NCBI GenBank assembly: GCA_903844815.1
Contig: CAIMVD010000122.1
Coordinates: 1-40,216, forward strand
Origin: an uncultured Bacteroidota bacterium
GTDB lineage: Bacteria; Bacteroidota; Bacteroidia; Bacteroidales; VadinHA17
Reading direction: 5' to 3'
DNA: 40,216 bases
The position numbers and the translations under genes are program-made. The notes beneath the pieces were generated by a model, which worked only from the letters and a program-made list of their open reading frames with translations, did no database searches and was not told the origin of the DNA. Below, one piece after another: positions 34,355 to 40,216 of this stretch. Every line of letters begins with the position of its first letter. The stretch's first letter is position 1.

Positions 34355-35203
34355 CTATCTCAGCAGTTTCCCAGTTATTTCCTCAATATTAGCCTCGCAC
34401 AAAACCTTATCGTCATCCATTCCTTCTTTTACATCAGGACAGCATCTTATCAAAGAGTAAAAAAATTTCAGGTATGGTTTGATCATTGCTCCGATGTCCT
34501 GAGTAAGTGAAACAGCAAAACCGCTGAAAGAGGTTGTACCGCATTCAAAATGATAATTTGAAACTGTTATACCAACGAGGCATAGTATTTGATTGGCAGG
34601 GTAACGCTTTGTTAGCTCATTCATAAGTACTGCTCGGTCTTTGCTATATTTCTCGTATTCAACCTTTGGTGAAGGTGCATTATCAATAAGATTGTTATCT
34701 AGCTGGGCAAAATACTGCCTTAAATTATTCCTTGCTTCCTCCGCTTGCTCAAGTGTTACAGACCTGAAGAATGATTCATTTTCCTGTTTATGTCCAGTGA
34801 GTATATGTTCATGTACAACTTCCTCTGAAGTTGCAAAGGTCTGGACATACAGTATAATCGTGTCTACTAGATGCTTTCTTTTATCTTCAAAGGTAGCAGG
34901 AGGAGAATAGCAATCAGGAGTTACTTCCCATGCTGGGACCCACCTTAAAGGATTGTAGCTGCTTGCTATTGAGGTAAATATCTGCTTAATGACTTCATTC
35001 GACAATTCATTAATTTCATCATAAGCCATGTCCCTAATATTATCTTCAAAGATGTCATAATTAAGATACAACTGAAACTGTAACTGCTCTTTATACTGCT
35101 CCCAGAAATTAGGCAAGTCACTGTCTCCTTCTTTTTTCTCTAGGTCAACCGGAAGTGAAATGAGCTTCCGTATTATCTTTTTCGATATTATTTCTACTGA
35201 CAT
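34355..35203 (-). CDS. Unrecognised 282-aa protein
   Basis: I do not recognise this protein. It has no signal peptide or transmembrane helix, is rich in charged residues, and looks helical (a Glu-rich VTLEQAEEARNNLRQYF stretch about 150-166) with an acidic C-terminus. One histidine-containing segment (EVVHEHILTGHKQE) might bind metal, which is speculation. The C-terminal half includes a cysteine-containing NYHFECGTTSFSG. The gene is flanked by an AbiE pair and a type I restriction system. On its own strand it is preceded by a 150-nt extended palindrome, which would lie in its leader. Confidence 0.6.
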   Translation of the reverse strand: MSVEIISKKIIRKLISLPVDLEKKEGDSDLPNFWEQYKEQLQFQLYLNYDIFEDNIRDMAYDEINELSNEVIKQIFTSIASSYNPLRWVPAWEVTPDCYSPPATFEDKRKHLVDTIILYVQTFATSEEVVHEHILTGHKQENESFFRSVTLEQAEEARNNLRQYFAQLDNNLIDNAPSPKVEYEKYSKDRAVLMNELTKRYPANQILCLVGITVSNYHFECGTTSFSGFAVSLTQDIGAMIKPYLKFFYSLIRCCPDVKEGMDDDKVLCEANIEEITGKLLR

Positions 35204-35223
35204 ACTGTTTATATTTCAATGCA

Positions 35224-35373
35224 GAAGCGTGGAACTAACCTTCTCCACGCAAGAGGCTCTGGTAAGCCCTGAACATGAACAGGAAGCCCCACACCATTTG
35301 GCGTGAAACAGTCCTATTGCTCATGTTCATTTGAATTTACCAGATTCCTTGCGTAAGCAATAAGTAACGCTTC
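35224..35373. repeat. Extended imperfect palindrome, about 150 nt
   Basis: Nested arms fold the whole stretch into one long hairpin with internal loops: GAAGCGT/ACGCTTC (35224-35230 with 35367-35373), ACGCAAG/CTTGCGT (35247-35253 with 35348-35354), TCTGGTAA/TTACCAGA (35258-35265 with 35337-35344), TGAACATGA/TCATGTTCA (35270-35278 with 35321-35329) and AGGA/TCCT (35281-35284 with 35312-35315). A competing local hairpin GCGTGGA/TCCACGC occupies 35228-35250. It could be a structured RNA, a leader of the minus-strand gene or a mobile hairpin element. Confidence 0.65.
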
Positions 35374-35722
35374 GTCAATATTTTTCAACATAAACGTAGG
35401 CATTATTTTGGTAATTTGCGATAATTGATACTGTTGCGTTGAATCAGTGAACTCAGCAGTATTCGAAATATATTGGTCTCATGACCACAAGGCGGTATCT
35501 TCTTCCTTCAGCACAAGGAATTGCAGCGAGACTTTTTAAATGGGTACCGCCTCTTTTTAATTCTCCATTCCTTTCCAATTTGTTACCAACTTATTTTGCT
35601 AACTTTAGTCAGTCATTGTTAAACAGTATCTATCCTGCTTATGTCCAATACAAATATTCTTGAAGGTACCTCTAACAGAAAGCTGACAACCTGATAAATA
35701 GTAAAAAATAATTCAACAATAT
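35374..35722. other. Leader region before hsdM
   Basis: About 350 bases with a distant inverted pair AGGCGGTA/TACCGCCT (around 35490-35550) followed by CTTTTT. A 60-codon frame at 35481-35663 has no supporting feature. No TAnnTTTG promoter was found close to hsdM. Confidence 0.35.
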
Positions 35723-37177
35723 ATGTTTGAACAAACCTTTAAGAATATTGACGATATACTGCACAAGGATGCCGGTTGCAGCAGCGAACTGGATTATGTT
35801 GAACAAACATCCTGGATTCTATTCCTGAAATACCTTGACGACCTGGAGAAGGACAAAAAGACAGCAGCCGAGTTATCAGGCAAGACATACAACCCTATTA
35901 TCAGCCCTGAGTACAGATGGGAGAAATGGGCTGCCCCAAAAACCGAAGAAGGCAAAATTGATTACCAGGTTGCTCTGACAGGTGATGACCTGGGTGACTT
36001 TGTGAACGGCAAGCTATTCCCATATCTTAAAAAGTTCAAGGCAGATGCTACAAGTGCTGATACTATTGAATACAAGATAGGAGAGATATTCAGCGAATTG
36101 AAAAACAGGATACAAAGCGGATATAACCTCCGTGAGGTACTGAATCGTATTGATGAACTCAGGTTCCGCACTCATTCGGAGAAACATGAGATGAGCCACC
36201 TATATGAGGGGAAGATACAGAACATGGGCAACGCAGGCCGTAATGGAGGTGAGTATTATACACCTCGTCCCTTGATCAGGACCATTGTTAAGGTTGTCGC
36301 TCCTGAGATCGGCAATAAGGTATATGACGGTGCAGTAGGATCAGCGGGGTTCCTCTGTGAGGCATTTGAATATCTGAAAACAACCAGGTCACTCACTACA
36401 AAGGATACTGCAACACTTCAGAAAAATACTTTCTACGGTAAGGAAAAGAAAGCCCTGGCTTACATCATAGGCACCATGAATATGATATTGCACGGAGTAG
36501 AAGCCCCTAATATTGTTCATACAAATACCCTTGCTGAGAACATAACTGACATACAGGAAAAGGACCGCTATGACATTGTGCTGGCGAATCCACCCTTTGG
36601 TGGCAAAGAACGGGCAGAGGTGCAGCAAAACTTCCCAATCAAGACCGGAGAGACTGCATTTTTGTTTCTGCAACATTTTATTAAGATATTGAAAGCTGGC
36701 GGCAGAGCCGGTATTGTTATTAAAAACACTTTTTTAAGCAACACTGATAATGCCTCGGTAAGTCTGCGAAAGCTGTTGTTAGACAGCTGCAACCTTCACA
36801 CAGTACTGGATTTGCCGGGAGGTGTGTTTACTGGTGCCGGCGTAAAAACGGTTGTGCTGTTCTTTGAAAAGGGATCACCTACCCTGAAGGTATGGTACTA
36901 CCAGCTTAACCTGGACAGGAACCTGGGCAAAACAAATGCTCTCTCGGAAAATGACCTGGCTGATTTTGTAGCATTACAGAAAAGCAAGGCTGAAAGCGAA
37001 AACTCCTGGAGTATATCGGTGGCTGAGCTTGTCGAAGCCACCTGCGACCTTTCCGCTAAAAATCCAAACAAGAAGCAGGAAGCTGTTTTACGCGAGCCAA
37101 AGCAGATTTTGGAAGAAATGAAAGCCCTGGATAAGGATAGTGCTGACATATTAACCTCAATCTTGAAACTATTATGA
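35723..37177 (+). CDS. hsdM: Type I restriction-modification methylase subunit HsdM
   Basis: A 484-aa N6-adenine methyltransferase subunit. Helical N-terminal domain about 1-150, then GGEYYTPRPLIRTIV (175-189), motif I as VYDGAVGSAGFL (about 200-211; a variant of the usual DPACGTGGFL) and catalytic NPPF in LANPPFGG (287-294). It methylates the target together with HsdS, whose ATG overlaps its stop by four bases. Length is typical. The motif I variant is seen in a known HsdM subgroup and need not mean loss of activity. Confidence 0.93.
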   Translation: MFEQTFKNIDDILHKDAGCSSELDYVEQTSWILFLKYLDDLEKDKKTAAELSGKTYNPIISPEYRWEKWAAPKTEEGKIDYQVALTGDDLGDFVNGKLFPYLKKFKADATSADTIEYKIGEIFSELKNRIQSGYNLREVLNRIDELRFRTHSEKHEMSHLYEGKIQNMGNAGRNGGEYYTPRPLIRTIVKVVAPEIGNKVYDGAVGSAGFLCEAFEYLKTTRSLTTKDTATLQKNTFYGKEKKALAYIIGTMNMILHGVEAPNIVHTNTLAENITDIQEKDRYDIVLANPPFGGKERAEVQQNFPIKTGETAFLFLQHFIKILKAGGRAGIVIKNTFLSNTDNASVSLRKLLLDSCNLHTVLDLPGGVFTGAGVKTVVLFFEKGSPTLKVWYYQLNLDRNLGKTNALSENDLADFVALQKSKAESENSWSISVAELVEATCDLSAKNPNKKQEAVLREPKQILEEMKALDKDSADILTSILKLL

Positions 37178-38352
37178 GACAAGGTTGGCAAATTAAAAAA
37201 TTGAGTGAAGTTGCTACAATAAGCTCAGGCAACGCAGCTCCACAAAGAAAAGAGTTATTTGAAAAGGGTATATATCCTTTTATTAGGACTTCTGATGTAG
37301 GTCAGATACGCAAAGGATATATTAATTCTTGTGTTGACTATTTAAACAAAGAAGGCATAAAAGGACTAAAATTATTCAAAAAGGGAACCATCCTTTTTCC
37401 AAAAAGTGGGGCATCAACATTTTTGAACCATAGAGTTATGATGGTAATTGACAGTTTTGTATCAAGCCATTTAGCTACAATTAAAGCAAATAGTTCAGTG
37501 GCTGAGGATGGTTTTCTTTTCTATTACTTAACTACGATTGATGCAAGAGATTTGATGCAGGACATTGCTTACCCATCTTTAAAAACATCTGATATTGGTT
37601 TAATTGGTATCCCTATCCCTCCACTTCCTGAACAACAACGAATTGTAGCCATCTTAGATGAAGCCTTTGCCTCCATAGCCAAAGCAAAATCCAATGCCGA
37701 ACAAAACCTCAAAAACGCAAAAGAACTGTTTGAGAGTTATGTGGAAACAGTATTTGAAAATAAGAGTGATGTTTGGAAAAGAAAATCATTGGGAGAGGTT
37801 TGTGAAATTTCATCAAAACTTATAGACCCGAAAAGCTCAATGTATCAAAATCTACTCCACATTGGTGGGGGAAACATTGAATCAAAGACTGGAACTCTTA
37901 TTGATTTAAAAACTGCAAAGGAAGAGAACCTAATTTCAGGTAAATTCCTGTTTGATAACAGAATGGTGTTATATAGTAAAATTCGACCTTACCTCATGAA
38001 GGTAGTAAAATGTGAATTTGAAGGATTATGTAGTGCGGATATATACCCGTTGCTGGGATTTAACAATCTAATGATTCGTGATTTTTTATATTACTTACTA
38101 CTAACAAAAAAATTTACTGATTATGCAATTCAAGGCTCACAGAGGGCCGGTATGCCAAAAGTAAATCGAGATCATCTTTTTGAATATCAATTTAATCTTC
38201 CTCCTATCACGACACAGCAGACCATCGTAAATAAACTTGATGCACTTTCATTAGAGAACAAAAAACTGCAAGCCATTTTCCAACAAAAACTCCATGACCT
38301 CGAGGAACTAAAAAAGAGTGTGTTGCAGAAGGCGTTTAAAGGAGAATTATGA
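37174..38352 (+). CDS. hsdS: Type I restriction-modification specificity subunit HsdS
   Basis: A 392-aa protein with two target-recognition domains (about 1-150 and 200-345). Each is followed by a conserved helix: PPLPEQQRIVAILDEAFA after the first, and PPITTQQTIVNKLDALS after the second, with a C-terminal coiled coil ending in VLQKAFKGEL. It defines the bipartite recognition sequence, which cannot be read from the protein. Intact and full length. Confidence 0.93.
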   Translation: MRQGWQIKKLSEVATISSGNAAPQRKELFEKGIYPFIRTSDVGQIRKGYINSCVDYLNKEGIKGLKLFKKGTILFPKSGASTFLNHRVMMVIDSFVSSHLATIKANSSVAEDGFLFYYLTTIDARDLMQDIAYPSLKTSDIGLIGIPIPPLPEQQRIVAILDEAFASIAKAKSNAEQNLKNAKELFESYVETVFENKSDVWKRKSLGEVCEISSKLIDPKSSMYQNLLHIGGGNIESKTGTLIDLKTAKEENLISGKFLFDNRMVLYSKIRPYLMKVVKCEFEGLCSADIYPLLGFNNLMIRDFLYYLLLTKKFTDYAIQGSQRAGMPKVNRDHLFEYQFNLPPITTQQTIVNKLDALSLENKKLQAIFQQKLHDLEELKKSVLQKAFKGEL

Positions 38353-38495
38353 CTTTTTACCAAAATAAATCGTATTGAGAAACCCGGGTTGCAGTATTTT
38401 AGTTGTATATCTTATGGCAAGTGTTTTATTACAATATATTTTCAATAGTTCATTAACGGAGAAATTGAATCATTCTAATTATAACTCAGACAGAA

Positions 38496-39494
38496 GTGAA
38501 TGACTTAATAATATATAACACCCCAGATGGCAAAAGCTCTATTGCCCTTTATGCAAAGGATGGAAGTGTCTGGCTCAACCAAAATCAGCTTGCGGAACTT
38601 TTTGCCACCTCTAAGCAGAATATTGGGCAACATGTATCAAGTATATTGAAAGGCAGTGAGTTGGCTGCAAGTTCAGTTGTAAAGAATTACTTTACAACTG
38701 CCGCAGACGGGAAAAAATACAAAGTAGATTTTTACTCACTCGAGATGATTTTAGCTGTTGGTTTTCGGGTTCGTGGCGTTCGTGGAACTCAGTTTCGACA
38801 ATGGGCAAATCGAAATTTGTCCGAATTTTTGCGAAAGGGATTTATAATGGATGATGAGCGTTTAAAAAATCCAGATGGTCGTCCCGATTACTTCGATGAA
38901 TTATTAAGTCGGATTCGTGACATACGCGCATCAGAAAAACGTTTCTACCAGAAAATTCGTGATTTATTCACCCTCAGCAGCGATTATGATACCACCGATA
39001 AAGCTGCTCAAATGTTTTTTGCCGAAACCCAAAATAAATTACTATTTGCGGTAACAGGAAAAACCGCGGCAGAAATAATTGTAACCAGGGCCGATGCGCA
39101 AAAAGCAAATATGGGGCTTACCTCATGGAAAGGCGCCATAGTTCGCAAACAGGATATAGTAATTGCCAAAAACTATCTTACCGACGATGAGATTGACACC
39201 TTGAACCGTCTTGTTGTTATCTTCCTCGAAACTGCAGAACTGACTGTAAAAGAACGCAAAGACCTTACGATTTTGTTCTGGAAAGAAAATGTTGATCTTT
39301 TGTTGAATTTTCAAAACAAAAAAATATTACAAGGTAGCGGTAACATTTCAAAAGATGAAATGGAAAGCCAGGTAGAGAAAATTTATACTGAATTCGACCA
39401 GAAACGCAAAGTATACGATGCATTGATCTCTGATCAAAATGACCTCGAAGAGATAAAAGCAATTGAAAGTAAGGTAAAGAAACTAATAAAGTAA
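38496..39494 (+). CDS. RhuM-family protein
   Basis: A 332-aa cytoplasmic protein of the virulence RhuM family, starting at GTG. Visible features are VWLNQNQLAELFATSKQNIG (helix-turn-helix-like), DFYSLEMILAVGFRVRG and RGTQFRQWANRNLSEFL in the N-terminal half, then a conserved MFFAETQNKLLFAVTG segment. Such genes are often embedded in type I restriction loci between hsdS and hsdR, as here, with unknown role. It is 143 bases after hsdS and 38 before hsdR. Confidence 0.88.
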   Translation: MNDLIIYNTPDGKSSIALYAKDGSVWLNQNQLAELFATSKQNIGQHVSSILKGSELAASSVVKNYFTTAADGKKYKVDFYSLEMILAVGFRVRGVRGTQFRQWANRNLSEFLRKGFIMDDERLKNPDGRPDYFDELLSRIRDIRASEKRFYQKIRDLFTLSSDYDTTDKAAQMFFAETQNKLLFAVTGKTAAEIIVTRADAQKANMGLTSWKGAIVRKQDIVIAKNYLTDDEIDTLNRLVVIFLETAELTVKERKDLTILFWKENVDLLLNFQNKKILQGSGNISKDEMESQVEKIYTEFDQKRKVYDALISDQNDLEEIKAIESKVKKLIK

Positions 39495-39532
39495 TTATTG
39501 AAGATGACGCACGCAATAATTAAGAAATTATT

Positions 39533-40105
39533 ATGAACGAAGCAGAAACCAGGGCAGACCTCATTGACCCTAAGCTAAGAGAAGCGGGTTGGGGTGTTAT
39601 AGAGGGTTCAAAAATCCTTCGGGAATACGTGATCACATTCGGTAAAATTCAAACCGGTGGAGGCAGAGCTAAGCCCCTCATTGCTGATTATGTTCTGGTT
39701 TACAAGGGAATAAAGCTGGCTGTTGTTGAAGCCAAGAGCAATGTCCAGGAAGTCGGCGAGGGTGTGGCACAGGCAAAACTGTATGCCGGGAAAATGCAAC
39801 TGGATACTACCTATGCAACTAATGGCAGGGAGATTTACAGCATCTGCATGAAAACAGGCAAGGAGGGTCTTGTTTCCAACTACCTCACACCTGATCAACT
39901 CTGGGATAAGACATTTGCCTCACAAAACCGGTGGCGTGATACTTTCAATGAAGTTCCTTATGAGGATGTAGGCGGAACTAAAACGACTCGCTACTATCAG
40001 GAAATTGCTGTAACCAATACAATGGAAGCCATTGCAAATAACAGGCAGCGAATCTTACTGACTTTGGCCACTGGTACAGGTAATGTAAACTATATGATAA
40101 TGTAA
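39533..40105 (+). pseudogene. hsdR: HsdR, N-terminal fragment cut at Walker A
   Basis: The 190-aa frame starts like type I restriction endonuclease subunits, with an N-terminal nuclease region containing IADYVLVYKGIKLAVVEAKS (D...ExK of the PD-(D/E)XK fold). It reaches LLTLATGTG at its last normal residues. The family continues with K and the helicase domains, about 600-800 residues more. Here GGT-AA is followed by foreign sequence that gives seven residues and a stop. The break is within the Walker A lysine codon, at 40082-40084. Without the motor the R subunit cannot translocate or cut. Confidence 0.85.
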
Positions 40106-40216
40106 AGTGGAGGTCGTAGAATCTCTTAAATACCTGCATTAATGACCTTTTTGTTACAATAACACTTTACATTATTTTTTTATCTTGTATATGGCACTAT
40201 TGCCAGAAACCAAATA
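40084..40216. mobile_element. Left end of a mobile element inserted in hsdR
   Basis: Sequence after the break starts with TGTAAAC, and TGTAAA recurs at 40101. ATAATGTAAAGTG at 40097-40109 is repeated in inverse at 40163-40175. Termini starting with TG and carrying repeated internal boxes are usual for IS21 and Tn7-like elements, but the transposase lies beyond the window, so the family is not proven. A possible ATG at 40191 runs off the edge. Confidence 0.6.

Noticed and set aside
35224-35373. Reading the palindrome as an integron attC site
   Set aside because: The required GTTRRRY/RYYYAAC core ends are not present at the outer arms and no integrase is seen.
35481-35663. 60-codon plus-strand frame upstream of hsdM
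   Set aside because: No signal, promoter or motif; composition is like intergenic DNA.

Overview
The window looks like a chromosomal segment of a Bacteroidota bacterium, probably a Bacteroidales/Marinilabiliales-like anaerobe. The evidence is: two FISUMP-domain lipoproteins, a Reg_prop/Y_Y_Y/SpoIIE signalling protein, many SPII lipoproteins, a sodium-pump decarboxylase operon of the methylmalonyl-CoA type, genes with little Shine-Dalgarno sequence, and several boxes matching the Bacteroidota -7 consensus TAnnTTTG. No rRNA, intact tRNA or CRISPR array was seen. Base composition is moderately AT-rich throughout.

Layout. 1-971: 3' part of a CotH-kinase-like gene. 1468-2574: Ldh2/malate dehydrogenase-family oxidoreductase. 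2581-4629 (-): response regulator and histidine kinase operon; its promoter region carries three heptamers repeated every 11 bp and a second, divergent promoter that seems to drive a short terminated transcript (about 4755-4912). 5037-9343 (+): lipoprotein, PAS histidine kinase, esterase and orphan DNA methyltransferase. 9396-9601: small MITE-like inverted-repeat element. 9622-12852 (-): large periplasmic beta-propeller protein with a cytoplasmic SpoIIE phosphatase. 13097-16361 (+): ZU5 lipoprotein and two tandem FISUMP lipoproteins. 16381-18339 (-): exported protein with a transglutaminase-like triad and a barrel-like C-terminus. 18516-22924 (+): acyl-CoA synthetase, GNAT-like protein and CrtI-like oxidoreductase, closed by a strong terminator. 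23084-29797 (-): Gfo/Idh/MocA oxidoreductase, the four-gene Na+-pumping decarboxylase operon, and a sugar-phosphate isomerase-like exported protein.

From about 30 kb the window becomes an accessory/defence region: a DUF4143 AAA ATPase flanked by two 87-bp direct repeats, a TPR-Fic chimeric gene remnant, an AbiEi/AbiEii type IV toxin-antitoxin pair, an unrecognised 282-aa gene preceded by a ~150-nt extended palindrome, and a type I restriction-modification locus in the order hsdM-hsdS-rhuM-hsdR. The hsdR reading frame is broken exactly at its Walker A lysine codon, apparently by a mobile element starting at 40084 and running off the window. If so, the locus can still methylate but probably no longer restricts.

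The best candidates for something undescribed are the two-component system with its divergent small transcript, the structured element at 35224-35373 beside the orphan gene, and the exported transglutaminase-like/barrel protein. All functional calls come from reading motifs by eye; no database search was run.
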